Below are positions 10,876 to 23,351 of a DNA stretch of 64,000 nt, piece by piece. The stretch lies in contig JAOWCC010001589.1 of assembly GCA_030867875.1 (NCBI GenBank), positions 78,267,537 to 78,331,536 of the forward strand. The letters run 5' to 3'. Made by a program: the position numbers and the translations under genes. A model generated the notes under the pieces. The model made no database searches. It worked only from the letters and a program-made list of their open reading frames with translations, and was not told the origin of the DNA. How positions within the stretch are numbered: the stretch's first letter is position 1; every line of letters starts with the position of its first letter. The stretch is from Actinernus sp. WN-2022 (lineage: Eukaryota; Cnidaria; Anthozoa; Actiniaria; Actinernidae).

Positions 10876-12483
10876 CACAGGGAGCCAAAGCGTAGTTTCT
10901 TTGTTATCAGTGTAATATATGAAATTGTAAAAATAAAGTTTGAATATCGTCTTTAAGGGCCCATTGACATATTCCGTTGCTATGCTCGCAGGAGCAGATG
11001 CGATTTTGACTTCCGGTTTACGCTAGCCTGAGAGGCGATATGAGTCGGCTGTTTTTATGCGTGTCCACCGGCCAACCGATAGTATTAATACTTACACATG
11101 TTTGTAAGTATTATTTGTCGTTTACCTGAAAGGTTTTCATGAATGAATGAAGTAAAGTGTTTGGATCGAAACATTAGTTTTGATGCGTGTGGGTTACCTG
11201 TGGTTTCTTTGCCGCGCGAGAGTGGTTGTGAATTTATCGTAGTCTGTTCAGTGTTTTTATCCCAAAATTGTTCATTCGCAGCCTAAAATTCGGACAATAA
11301 AGTTATCTGGCTGTAAAATGAACCAGCTAAATGTGAAGCTTATTTATTATTCTGTAGTCTGCATTAGTTTTAAGACACCGGATAATGTTTTGAGCGAGAT
11401 TTAAGCGTTTGAGTTCACAGACACCTGTTCGCTCATTTTCGCTAATTGATCCAAAAATTGTACTTTCTCATCCGAAAAATGGACAATAAAGTTATCTAGC
11501 TGTAAAACAAACCCGCTGAATGTGTAGTTTATTTATTATTCTGTAGCCTGTATTAGTTTGAAGACATTGGAGAACATTTTGAACGAGATTTAAGCGTTTG
11601 AGTTCACGGACACCTGTTCGCTCATTTTCACTACTGTATAAGTATTAGAAAGGGAAGACACGGTGAGCCATAGGCAAACCACAATAATGAAGTGAAAGCT
11701 ATAATAAAACTTGTTTACATATTGTTTGTGAAGTGAAAACGAGAATAAAACGTGTTTTACGTACTTTTTGGGATTTTGTCATTTTTTTACCCTCCCTCCC
11801 CTCCCCCCCCCCCCCCCCCCCCCCCCCCTACTTTTAAGACTGCTCAATTCAAATTATAACTATAACGGATAAAGGTCGGCAACTTCAAGCCAGTCGGGTG
11901 GCGAAACCGAAAACGAAATCGTCAATATCGGAAACTAAATAAAACTCAAACACAATTTCAACACCACACAAAGATAAACCAATGACCAAACTACCTTCGT
12001 AGCGTAAATTTTGAGTCGAATATCACAAGAAGCGATTGTTTTGGACGAAGTTTTCGAGTACAGAACGGCTTCGCGGATCTGCCTTGAGTTAAGGTTCAAC
12101 CAGCGCGGTTACTGCGAGTCCTGGGCACGAGACCAAACGCTCTCCCTACCCTACATGGAAGAAAAACGAGTCGACAAACAAATAATCAGACCTCAGTCCT
12201 CAAGGGATGCAGTTATGTGTTGAAAAGTTTCTTACAATCGAAAACTAAAACCATAAGAGTTGGAGACTCCATGGCTAGGGAAAGCGACTTACCTAAATCT
12301 AGAGTTATAGTTATAATTTGAATTGAGCAGTCTTAAAAGTAAGGGGGGAGGGGAGGGAGGGTAAAACATGACAAAATCCCAAAAAGTACGTAAAACACGT
12401 TTTATTCTCGTTTTCACTTCACAAACAATATGTAAACACGTTTTATTATAGCTTTCACTTCATTGTTGTGGTTTGCCTATGGG

Positions 12484-12725
12484 TGAGCCGAGGTTTTTAC
12501 TTTTTGACTGCAACGTATAACCCCACGGGGAGCGACGGGACATGCCTTACCATATCCTAGAAGGGAGATACGTCACACGACATTTCAGTTCGTGACTCAT
12601 AACGACTCAAACCCTTATAACCCCGAAGGGATTTTTTTTGTCAAACTAAATGTTCCTGGTACCTCCCCTACTGAGTCGCTTTTTTGTCAACAACGTTGCA
12701 GCGAAAAAGTAAAAACCTTGGCTCA
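12484..12725. mobile_element. MITE inside the fold-back element
   Basis: TIRs TGAGCCGAGGTTTTTACTTT and complement bound a 240-bp interior with repeated TATAACCCC words. It sits at the right end of the inner arms of the larger fold-back element, so it is probably a nested insertion. Confidence 0.65.
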
Positions 12726-13017
12726 CGTACAAAAACGAAAATAAAATGTGTTCAAATGTTGTCTTAAACTATAAGGCTTGCCAAAAAAAGTCACAGCAGG
12801 AGTGAGAACATACTTAAACAACTCACATATGTGAATTAAATTAGAGATTATGAAATTTGCAAAGGATTTCTGGTCGTTTTTCTGAACGCTGTGCCTCCCC
12901 ATTCAATACTTTATAGCAAGGCGATCGGCAGCGAAAATCAGCGAACAGGTATCGGTGAACTCAAACGCATAAATCTCGCTCAAAACATTATCCGGTGTCT
13001 TAAAACTAATGCAGACC

Positions 13018-13696
13018 TCAAGCATGTTAAGGCATGGTTTGAACATGAAAACGAGGCTACAGCTATTTTCTTGAATAGAGTCACTTGAATTTGCTCAAAT
13101 CCTACAACAATGGTGGTTATAACTAATCTCAGCGTTTTTAATCGTCCTAATATAAAATTTTGGTAAAATGTCTATCACGTGACCAACCACGTGCTCACAA
13201 AAAGTTGAAAATTAAAGTAAAAACGGGGTGGTGCATTTTATATTTTAAGTAACGATTTTATGTTTATCTGATTACACTTGTGGTTGACTTTAAAGATCAG
13301 TCCGGAATGGTTGACCATGATAGACTGTTAAGGCGAAAATATAGAAAACAGGTCACGTGACCTATTCGTGGAACCATTTTTCGCCATTTAGATCCTCTTC
13401 AGTGATAAAAAGTCAACCATTCCGGACACAGTCTCATTTCCCATAACAGGCTTAACATTTCGAATCGAAAATCTGAAACAAAACAATAACTTCCGCCACC
13501 CCATTTTGATTTCTTTGTTTTATCAGCCTTAAGGTCACGTGACCTTCAAAATACCAAAATACCGATACTTAAATGTTAAGACACACGATTACCGTATTAT
13601 TCCAAAGTTATAGGGTATTTCATACATAAATAACAAAGATAACGAATTTTGAATGTTTTATCAGAACGGTTCAAAAACCATGCCTTAACATGCTTG
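13018..13696. mobile_element. Nested TIR element splitting the right arm
   Basis: Ends read CAAGCATGTTAAGGCATGGT and its complement. The flanks on either side rejoin as GCAGAC / ACTACAG, matching the uninterrupted sequence in the left arm of the host fold-back. The interior carries repeated CACGTGACC words and no coding capacity. The target duplication appears very short (AC). Confidence 0.7.
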
Positions 13697-13870
13697 AGAC
13701 TACAGAATAATAAATAGGCTACACATTTAGCTGGTTCATTTTACAGCCAGATAACTATATTGTCCGAATTTTAGGCTGCGAATGAACAATTTGGGATAAA
13801 AACACAACCACTCTCGCGCGGCAAAGAAATAACAGGTAACCCACACGCATCAAAACTAATGTTACGATCC

Positions 13871-15054
13871 AATCTTCCAATATTCTAGTATCGGTTAGGG
13901 ACTCCCTGTGCGATAAACCAAGCTTTTCATTTTCCAGAGACAAAAGCTGAGTGAAATCAGTCAGGAAATCTCAGATGTAAAGTGGTAAGCTGTAGTGCCA
14001 AGTCTCAGATGTAGCCGAGCTCTTCCCGCTGTTGTATTGTCTTGTTGATAGATTGAAAGAACATCTTGTAAATAGTATCTATAGTTGTCTAAGATATAGA
14101 AGCTGAAATGGCTGCTTCAAGCGAGAACATGCATGGAAATGTACGGCCACTCAAGAATTAGGGAAGTGGTCAAAACAATGGATTTCGAATGGGACCCAAT
14201 TTTGTCAGGGGAGGTGGTGGGTAATACCCCCTACCCCTTTTTTCGAGGGTGATTTTCTCGCGTTGTAAAATAGGGATACCTGATTTTAATGCAGGCACAC
14301 ATTCTTCTCTGCCTTTAGAAACTAGAATTATAGTTACTTCTTCAATACATATTTTATTAAAGAAGATATCTGTGGTCAAAAATCTAGATTTTGCCAAAAT
14401 AGGTGGTGGATTCCGGGTACAACCCCCCTGTTTTCAACTCAAATCTCAGTTCCACAAACATGCACTCTTTTGACTCCAGATAATGCTTTCGGGTTCCTGG
14501 TAAAGTTGTGATTGAACCTTAGTGCAACTAATTAAAATACAGGTCAGTTTTCATCCTTAAAAAAGTATTTTTGATGTCGGAAAACAAACTGTTGTGAACG
14601 CCACGATATTCAACAAGTGAAATCTCGGTCTAATTTCTATTGGCTCTTCGGTTTGCCGCGAAATGGGTTCCTGGCATGTCATTGCAGACTGGAGTATTCA
14701 CCCAAGCCCCAAAACTGGCCATTGTTGGAAGACATAGGAGAAAATGCACATCCTGTTAGACCAATTATTCCCCAACTCATTAATAATTCATGAGGTGAAT
14801 ACAATAGAAATCATGACCATGACGAGTATTTAGAAATCGTTTCCAAATCGCATTTCAAGACTTTTAGATCGCTAAGGAGCGTGACGCAACCTAATCTGGT
14901 GACGGGTTCCCTGTGCCTGTGTGTGACGTGTTTGCCGGTAGCCAAAAAAAAGTTCAGTTTACAAAATGCCTCGATATCATGAACGGCCGGGAAACTGGTA
15001 ACTATATACAGATGCTCGGAGCAACATATTCCCAATCCAATATAATGCAATAAT
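13871..15054. other. Intergenic, nothing recognised
   Basis: No gene, RNA or clear repeat supported. Short frames at 14170-14473 on both strands overlap one another and look random. Confidence 0.4.
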
Positions 15055-15347
15055 GGGCTATGCCATTAAAAATCCGTACCCCCCCTATCGAGGAACTTGG
15101 ATTTCTTCAGGGGTCTAGCAAAAAATGTTGTGGAATTCTTTAGGGGTTCACCCCAAAAATATTAAATTCTTCAGGGGTTAAACCCGATCAGAGCATGGAT
15201 TTCTTCAGGGGGTCGACATAATCGGGCCATTTTTGGTGGATTTCTTCAGGGGTATAGCAAATTTTCCAATTTCTTCAGGGGGTTTGCGTTTTTGGTAAAA
15301 ATATGTATCCTCGATAGGGGGGGTACGGATTTTTAATGGCATAGCCC
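15055..15347. mobile_element. MITE with 40-bp TIRs and internal repeats
   Basis: Both ends read GGGCTATGCCATTAAAAATC followed by CGTACCCCCCCTATCGAGGA. The interior repeats ATTTCTTCAGGGG about five times. It is about 290 bp and non-coding. Confidence 0.85.
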
Positions 15348-16828
15348 AATGTTCAAAAAGTTAGCAAGCACGATATATCAAAGCCTGAGGCGGGGCCTGA
15401 GGAAAGTGTGTGCTATATCTGTAGCATTCGACAAAGTCTGATGTCCAAACTATATCAAGTCAAACATGGTCTGTTTTGTCGGCGCGGTCGTTGGACAGAG
15501 AACTGAATCGAATCAATTAACTTGGCCATAATTTGTGCTGTCCAGTAACAACCGAGTGAATTCTGTTGGCTTGCTCGCTGTATTGGATTCTGCTTTTCGC
15601 TGTACATACAGATACCAAAACTACAAACAGTAAGATGACCTGGCTGAAGAGAAATCTAGGTCTGAGTTTTCTAGATACCCGTAATCGCCGTATCTTGTGT
15701 GAGTTGCGACACTGTGTACAGTATGTTGCCCTAATTCCGGCCGGTTTTTGCATTTATGATTATAACTTACCTTGAATAAAAGCATCGATCAGGAAATTTT
15801 TTCACGAGATTAGCTTATTCCTTCATTAATCCTATTGTAAAGTTTTGATTCGTTTTTCTTCACGATTTAACCAAGTTATTTCTAAAAATATTGTTTAAAT
15901 TGGTTGCCCTAATTCCGGTAGGGTTGCCCTAATTCCGGCCGATAAGAATAAAGATGTGTACTTGAAGTTTTGGCGATATTTTCTCGGCTTATTTAAACTA
16001 GAAACTCCTGTGGCTGCTTGTCAAGGTATTTGAGATGAAAAAATATGAATCAGGATCCCTGTAATACAACAACTGCGTCCACGATGACAACTGCGCCCAC
16101 GATGACAACTGCTGACTTGTTCGCTCAATCGCTCATCTTTGGATATTGCAAAATGGTTCGCGTTGTCATTTTGAATGCGGTGGAGAGGGCTTTCATGATT
16201 GCAGATACGTCCATCTGTTTCTATGACCCTCAGTGTAACGAGAGTATGGCAATAAACACGATAAAAACGCTTGTTTACAGTTTAGTATGGGCTCCAAAAT
16301 TAGAAACCATACCGCCATGCCGGAATTAGGCACACCAAACGAAAATACAGGCGGACATTTAATTGAAGTTGCACTCCGTAATTTGTAAGCTCTAAAATGG
16401 GGTTTTCAATCTCAAATCTCAAATCTCCGCTAATTTATTTTTTATTGTAACACAAGAGGCTAGGTTCGTACGTAAATACGCTTACGTCCGCGAACTTGGG
16501 CTCTGTTGTATATTCTACCGACGGTTCTAATTCTTACTGGATGAAGAAAACCAGAACGAGGATTACTGATTGAGAACGCGCACCGCAAATGATTAGTAGC
16601 ATAATTACTACGTCGGCCCCTATTGCAAAGCAGACGTTTCGGGGGACGGTTCGCGCTTATTGTTATCTCGCTATTGTGAACAAGGTCTTAAAAGGGCTCT
16701 TCCAACCCCGAAAGGATCCAAAAACATTTTCCCGACCAAAAAACAAAAACCTTTTGCCCTCACAAAAGTCACCAGCTGCACTTCGCTAAGCTCTGCCCAC
16801 GGCGGTTAGTATAAGGACGTGGAGCATT
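15348..16828. other. Intergenic with repeated CCTAATTCCGG words
   Basis: The word TTGCCCTAATTCCGG appears at about 15724, 15902 and 15924 on the plus strand, and its complement (GCCGGAATTAGG) near 16318. A 94-codon frame at 16045-16329 starts with Thr-rich repeats and matches no family I know. I do not call a gene. A dispersed repeat is the likelier reading. Confidence 0.35.
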
Positions 16829-16829
16829 G

Positions 16830-16915
16830 GAAATCAGGAGAGGAGGGATATGACAATTAGAAATTAGGGGAGGAGGGATATGACAATTAGAAATCAGGGG
16901 AGGAGGACTGGCAAT
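16830..16915. repeat. 30-bp minisatellite, about 3 units
   Basis: Three near-identical units containing AGGAGGGATATGACAATTAG lie head to tail. The minus-strand frame across them (PPLISNCHI repeated) is a repeat artefact. Confidence 0.75.
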
Positions 16916-17129
16916 TCCCCAAAACAATTTCGAGCAAGGAAAAATGGGCCACCAAACAAATTTTTGGAAACACATGTTTAAGAACACAGGCGGGATCCAG
17001 GAAAATTACGGTGTGAAAAAGAAATCGTGCAGGACTCGCAGAGTAAAATAAAAGTGCAGAGCAAAAATGGTCCCCAAAAATATCGTGCATATTTTTAACG
17101 CTATGGAATGTACACAAGTGTGAAGAAAG

Positions 17130-17648
17130 TAAGTAATCGGCATCTACCAGTCAAGTACCGCATCCTACTCTACAACGCAAACATCAAACCTTTGCTTGAC
17201 TATACTACTCAACAATAATCTGCCACCTACCGTAGATGATCTCTTCAGAATTGACGTTGCAATTGGGTTGCACTGGCGGCCATGTTGGTTGGTAGGAACA
17301 AAACAAACCACATTTGTTTCTTTTGTTCCTACCAACCAAGATGGCCACTACGCTTTTGTGATTGTATTCCCTTCGGGAATGTTGCAACCCAAGAATTCAG
17401 AAACGCTGTGCGCGCACTATCCTCGATGCTCCAATTGACACTAGAATTCAAGACAAACGGGCGCCTGATTATCTAATTAACAAACTATACCGTCTTTTAA
17501 ATTTACTTCTGTATACAATACCAGATCTGATACTGTCTCTGCAGAACATTTTTCTATTCAGTTCAATATTAACATCTGGAACGCTCTACCGAATGATATT
17601 AGAGATTGTAAGTTAATAATTTCACTTAAGAAACTTTTCAATGTCTAA
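17130..17648 (+). pseudogene. LINE reverse-transcriptase C-terminal fragment
   Basis: The segment near 17130-17210 reads like the post-RT region of LINE ORF2 (YRILLYNANIKPLLDY). After an inserted MITE, a frame ending at 17646-17648 reads NIWNALPNDIRDC and then a short C-terminus, followed by a 3' UTR to about 17700. This matches the minus-strand copy at 7761-8215. The fragment is interrupted, out of frame in places and clearly not functional. Confidence 0.65.
17244..17402. mobile_element. Short MITE in the LINE fragment
   Basis: The core has strong arms: GGCGGCCATGTTGGTTGGTA on the left and CTACCAACCAAGATGGCCA on the right. Outer inverted words TCAGAATT / AATTC and GGGTTGCA / TGCAACCC extend it to about 160 bp. 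It interrupts the reverse-transcriptase remnant. Confidence 0.65.
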
Positions 17649-17780
17649 GTACACTCCTGATAATTTTCATGTTAGTAAAACTTATTATCGTATGACACAC
17701 CCAAAATCCTTTGTTGCAACTGATGGTATAAATCCCATATACCACTGTCTTTGGCAATAGACCATTTCAAGGTCGCCATT

Positions 17781-18117
17781 AACACTACGATATCAACTTC
17801 AATTATCGATAACACCGGTACTATTATAAAGAGCACCTCAAAATTAGTCAAAATCCCAAATTTGACAGTTATATCTTGTATGTGAGCAAACTAAGATACA
17901 GTCCCACAAAGTTAGACAATTTTATAGTCATTTGTATGCGGGGGTGGAAATTGTTGCACTCCCTCACACAAATGTCTGTAAAAATAGTGCACTTTACTTG
18001 ACTATATCTTGGCTTCTAGTTGAGGTATAACTCTCAAATTTGGGATTTTGACTAATTTTCAGGAGCTCTTTTCAGTACCGGAGCTACCGCTAATTGAAGT
18101 AGGTATCGTACACTGTT
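17781..18117. mobile_element. Fold-back MITE
   Basis: The left part CAAAATTAGTCAAAATCCCA and the right part complement each other (TGGGATTTTGACTAATTTTC), with further pairing out to AACACTACGATA / GTATCGTACACTGTT. Size is about 340 bp. An array of GGAGTTAA words follows directly. Confidence 0.7.
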
Positions 18118-18432
18118 ATTTTCAGGGAGTTATTTTTACTCCCCTAAGGGGGTTAAAATAACTCTAGAGAGTGGAGTAACTTTTTTAGGGTTGTTGTCAC
18201 TCCAATAAAGGAGTTAATTTAACTCACATATGGAAGTTTAACTTTATTATACTCTCTACTGGAGCCAATTTAACTCCCCCATAAGAGTTATTACAGTTCT
18301 TAAACATTTAACTCCAAGTTAGGAGTTGTTTCAGAGATAGAGTTGGAATAACTCCCACTTTGGAGTAAAATTTAAGGGGTTAAAATCACTCATCCGAATG
18401 AGTTGAATTAACTCTTTCTTGGAGTTAACTAA
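18118..18432. repeat. Degenerate GGAGTTAA / TTAACTCC array
   Basis: About 310 bp of alternating GGAGTTAA and TTAACTCC words at irregular spacing, so that many short palindromes form. A second copy, inverted, lies at 42356-42718 next to the left end of the Polinton. Both are joined to the words CCATTTCAAGGTC / GACCTTGAAATGG on one side, so array and flank belong to a single repeat family. Confidence 0.75.
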
Positions 18433-19096
18433 AAGCTCTTTGAAACCCAATAGGCATGAAGTCTGGTGTCATGAGCTGATTCCTATGCAGTTGACCGCAT
18501 CGATCGAGTAGGATACCCGAGTGAAAAACACATTGGGGCTCAAAAGCATCTTTCAGATGTACTTTGTTCAGAAAATGTATTAAAATTTGATAAAACTTTT
18601 TCAGAGTTGAGAACGAGCCCCTCAAAGTTGGCCCCGCGAAGTCCTGGGCGCCGCCATTCTGTTGACATTAATTCCTATGACGTTTTTTACGTCACTTCGT
18701 CCTACCGGAGTCTTGCGGCTAACTTGTAGCGACTTGTTTTCTTTGTAAAATTTTCACACGCTCGGAATTAGAGGAGATTTTCATCGATATGGCAGAGTAA
18801 TTTCGTACTAGAACAAATATATCATGAAGACGATATTGTGGGAGAAGTTCAGAAGACTGGGAGGACGAAGAAAAGCGTGTGGAAGGCGAGAATATTTGAT
18901 ATGAATATTTGATAAAATAAAATAAAAACGGGATCCAGTTTTTCATTTCATTGGCACTTTAAATAGTATCTACTTTGTGAGCAAGTTAGCATGTAAATTG
19001 CTTATGCATTAATAAATGAAAAATAATACTATAGTACTAAATATTATTATGAAAAATGTCCAGAAGATCAGATCCGCGGTTGTTCCGCGAGTACAA
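18433..19096. other. Intergenic with a solo element end
   Basis: No gene supported. Bases 18930-18963 carry TTTCATTTCATTGGCACTTT, the terminal sequence of the element at 31427-32393, but I find no partner end here. Confidence 0.4.
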
Positions 19097-19585
19097 CCAC
19101 AGGCTAACCATCCTGCCATTTTGTGTATTTGTCACTGATGTTTTAACAATCCATCATTTCTTAGCAAATTGTGAATAAAATACCTTTTGACTTGATTCTG
19201 CTGTATATGTGTTGATTTAGTGTGCCCTCATAATACAGCTCGGGTTTCCTGTGGCTCACGATTGTTTACATATAGCTCGGGCTTCCTGTGGCTCATCTCG
19301 CCAACTACATAAAACTACACGTGTATTTTTACATAAAATATTATTTTATGTAAAAAAAATCATAAATACACACGTGTAGTTGGCGAGATGAGCCACAGGA
19401 AGCCCGAGCTAAATGTAAACAAACCTGAGCCACAGGAAACCCGAGCTGTATTATGAGCGCGCGCTAAATCAACACATACACGGCAGAATCAAGTGAAAAG
19501 GTATTTTATTTCACAATTTGCTAAAAAATTATGGATTAAAACATCAGTGACAAATACACAAAATAGGAGGATGGTTAGCCTGTGG
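19097..19585. mobile_element. 490-bp near-perfect palindrome
   Basis: The arms pair almost along their full length: CCACAGGCTAACCATCCT at the left and its complement at the right, then GTCACTGATGTTTTAA, then AGCTCGGGCTTCCTGTGGCT, around a centre of ATAAAATATTATTTTAT. No coding capacity. A recent fold-back transposon or an inverted duplication is inferred. Confidence 0.8.
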
Positions 19586-20357
19586 TACAACCGTGCCTCC
19601 TGACACACAAGTAGAGACTGGTAACTACAGTACTGTAAATCGGTCAGCGGCAACGTTCGTGAGCATATCAGGTTTCGTCGGGCAAACGAACTTCAACGGT
19701 TTCACGACGAAGCACTTTGTGAGTTGTCTTTTCCTATAAATTCAATGGATTTACAGAAGGTTAGCTACTTAAAGAGTTTTGGAACCAAGCTAAGAACTCA
19801 TCAAGACGTCGTGTGGACCCTGGATGGGCTATTTATGGGCTGGTATCCGTGGAGGAAAACGAAACACTAAAAACAGTTCGAAGATGATACGACGGTAAGC
19901 CCACAGGAAGCCCAATGCCGCGGGAGTGGTAATTATTATCGGACTTTGTAACAGCGAACTGATTTTTATGCGTAAACTATCTCGAAAATGTCATATCTTT
20001 CTGAAAGAATGTCTTACTATTAAATATATATACTTCACTGACCTTGTGTTGTGGTTTTTGACTCTGTTTGCGATGATTTGGGGCTGTTTTAAGCCTTTCA
20101 AAAACCGATTCCTCACCAAAGTTCACCATAGTACAGTAAAAATGACAAGGAGTGAAAGTCCCTCACTCGGCGACCTCAACCGGCCGTGGGTTTACCTAAA
20201 AAAATCACACTTCCCAGGCGTCTTTCATCTTTTAAACGCCATTTCCCTAGGGACACATTATCAGGCAACAAGTGAACTATAAATTTGGAGTACCACTCTA
20301 AATAAAACTACTCTTTCGGGGCGATTTAAAACGACATTTCGGGTTTCTGTTTGACGG
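19586..20357. other. Intergenic, short unassigned frame
   Basis: A 118-codon plus frame (19926-20282) begins with a hydrophobic stretch but shows no recognisable domain, splice context or homologous motif. I do not call it a gene. Confidence 0.35.
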
Positions 20358-20569
20358 CTGACACTACGGTGTGGCAGGTACACACGAAAATACAGCAAAA
20401 AGTCCACTTACTCTCCCCTCGCTCGATATTAATTTGTCCTGACATCGCTTTAACTGTAAATATGATTGGTTAACTCTTGCTTCCGGTTGTAATTCGGATT
20501 TTTCTGTGGAGGGGACGGGAGGACTTTTTGCTGTATTTTCGTGTGTACCTGCCACACCGTAGTGTCAGA
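20358..20569. mobile_element. MITE abutting the first traced transposase exon
   Basis: TIRs CTGACACTACGGTGTGGCAG plus GTACACACGAAAATACAGCA pair with the right end finishing GTGTCAG at 20569. Coding sequence of the Tnp2-like gene is recognisable from the next base, so the terminal CAG of this MITE may serve as the 3' splice site. Confidence 0.72.
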
Positions 20570-22920
20570 CTATGGTTTGGTGAGGAGAAGCCATTCTTTT
20601 CAACATTTCTAAAGCCATTTACAGAAGAACTAAGATCTGCTGAACTTGAAGGTATATATATATATGGATCAATGCTTTAAATAATTATTACATTCACAAT
20701 AAAGTTTACAAGTAAATAGTGTTATGGCCTAAATATATACCCATGTGTTTAGAAAATAAAACCTTAATTCATCCCAGTTTGTATAGCCATTATATATAAC
20801 CATTTATACTAATTTTTATACGTTTATTTGACGCATTGACATAATACATGTTGCTTCGTTGTACTACTGTAAACAGAGACTTGTTCACAGACAGACATAT
20901 CTCTCTAGCGCATTGACATCATACATGTTGCTTTGTTCTACTACTGTGAAGAGAGAGACTCGCCATTAGTGAGCACCCATTGTTGATGGTTAGGGTGTTT
21001 TTAAATGATGGATTAGGGTTTGGATTAATCGATAAAGGCATCGTGTTTCGGAATCTATAATGAGATTCACTACGGAGCCGCAGAGCCGCGGAGCCACTTC
21101 AAATATAACCTTGCATTGGTAGGGTATAGACAGGCATCGTTTTTGGAATCTATAATGACTCAGTTTAATAATAATATAATAGGCTAAGTCTTGTGTTACT
21201 GTTAAAGCTGGTTTAACTTAAGTTTAAGTGTTACTCAGTGTCGTTTTAGCTTGCTCTGGTCTGCGGAACCACGGAGCTCACAGGGCTTTTTTGAGAGACG
21301 TTGAAATTGACGTAGTATTCTGCAATTGCTCCCAATTTTTTTGTTACCATTAAACAAATTTCTTCAAATTATCAGTGTTATATCCATGGTTGAAAAAAAT
21401 TGATGTTCGAAATTTGTTTTCCTATATTAGTAGAAATGCCCATTCACAACCACTAACAAGTGATTGCATATATACATTAATTACCTCCCCTGACAACATG
21501 TAATTTTACCATTCTACTATTCACTTGATTTAGAATTAATATCTAAAATATAATAAATATTGTTCAATTAGGCACTTTAAGGTTACTGGATATTATTGAT
21601 TATTTGGAAAGTTTATGGATTGTTCTACAATTTAGAAAAAATATTATTTCAAAAGGTTGCGAGATATTTAGAAAAAACATATTTAGAAGGAAACTAAATA
21701 AATCACCAAGGCGTTTATAATCCCTTTACGTGCCGCAATTAGATATTTGGTAATTAAATAAATGTACATCGATAAGAATCGTATGCATTTAAATTTTAGG
21801 TATTGCTGTCACTCTTCCAAATGGTGTTCAAGACACAACACATCTAATGGTTTTGTCTGGTCATTTTGATCTTCCTGCACGAGCTGGTATTCTTTATCAA
21901 ACATCATACACAGGTACTTTTGAGGTTTTTAAAATTAAAATTACATTTGTATTTCATGCTAATTAAATTTAAATACTAACGGGATATACAAATGATCCTT
22001 AATTTTTAACATAATTTTTATGCATACCGTATATTTCAGCCATTGATTATGATCAAGTTCTACATTGTGATTTTGACCACTAAAATTTAAGATACACATT
22101 AATTAAAAATAGATGTAAAACAATGTAGAAAAAATATTGCTGTGCAATGATACAGACTATAACAGGATCCATTATAATTATGTTATACCAAGTTTATACT
22201 TTGTATTATTTTATATGTTACTAAGACTTTGTGGCTATGTTTCATTTTTTATGTTTTAGCTATTTATTTATTTATTTCAAAAACCAGTAGGTATTTTTAA
22301 GGAATACTAAAAATAAAAATAAATTTTAAAAACCCTCTCCCACTTTTTCCTACCTCTCTCTTCCCTTGTCAATTCCTTCTTCTGCTCATCTCCCTTCAGA
22401 TCACTCAGACTCCACACATGCAGTGCTTAACATTACTTTCATACAGGTTCCACACAATTGACACTATATATTGTGCTATCAAATTGTTCATGTAGCGATG
22501 GCACTATAACCTTATACCTGTTGTGTAAATTGATGTGCATAATCTGTCATTCTTAACTAGAATAATTATGGTCCATAAAAGGGGTGGTGCACTCATAGAA
22601 AATTGTATATGCTAGTGTAGCTAACCTTACTTTGTACATTGAGAGATCTAGAAGAGAGTCCCATTTTGCTTCCTTGAGTATGTTTACGGAAGGCATATAT
22701 ATCTCGCGTAAGGCCTTATATTAGCCTAGCAGCTCTATAATGTATCGATTCTAAGGGAAAGTAGACTAACCACCTTATTGGTACCAATTAACATTACCAA
22801 CATAAAATAAAGTTGCTTTAAGTAAATTATACTAGATCTGTTGGTCAAAGCCTTAACCACTGTGCCTAACCAAGTAATCAATGTTAAATACATAACCCAA
22901 ACTATAATAATTACAGTATT

Positions 22921-23073
22921 TGGCAATCCCTTTATGTAGGACGACAATAATTTTTACCAAAAATACAATACTTTAGACACAATACAATTCAACACTACAA
23001 TTAAGAACGCAACACAATACAATAGAATACAATTTGGTAGCAATTCGTGTCGTCCTACATGAAGGGATGGCCC
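22921..23073. mobile_element. Intronic MITE, family A copy 1
   Basis: TIRs resemble GGCCATCCCTTCATGTAGGA followed by CGACACGAATTG, with a simple interior rich in AATACAAT words. An inverted-orientation copy lies at 29659-29813 in another intron of the same gene. Confidence 0.75.
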
Positions 23074-23351
23074 AGTATTTACTGTTTATGATAGTGCTAC
23101 TACAGTATAGTACCCAATCCCCCACAATATAGCCAAAATTTGCATATGAACAGTATTATAAAAATGTTAAAAATAATAAGTCAATTCGAATACATGCAAT
23201 TACCTAGTATTTAAAAAAATCTATTGTAAATGTTAAAAATTTAACTAGCTGTTTATAGCAACAAATCTCAACATGCCTGGCTGTTTGGTTAATTAGTAGC
23301 ATTATTTTTGGCTGTCCAATCAATGAATAATTAATACAACAACTATTGGAA

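Larger units (their letters stand above)
11163..13870. mobile_element. Large fold-back element with nested insertions
   Basis: The outer arms pair over hundreds of bases: the left begins GGATCGAAACATTAGTTTTG at 11163 and the right ends with its complement at 13870. The left arm holds a direct duplication of about 190 bp (11270-11458 and 11460-11632; each with GACAATAAAGTTATCT and TTTAAGCGTTTGAGTTCAC). A second pair of arms lies inside (about 11668-11869 against 12300-12489), flanking a poly-C tract near 11806-11829. The right arm is split by an inserted element at 13018-13696. The only open frame in the loop (12011-12223) is unrecognised. Confidence 0.72.

Noticed and set aside
16045..16329. 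94-codon plus frame with Thr-rich start
   Set aside because: Low-complexity start, no domain, and it lies in a stretch with repeated CCTAATTCCGG words.
18118..18432. CRISPR-like array of GGAGTTAA repeats
   Set aside because: Units alternate in orientation with irregular spacing, there are no uniform spacers, and the DNA is eukaryotic.
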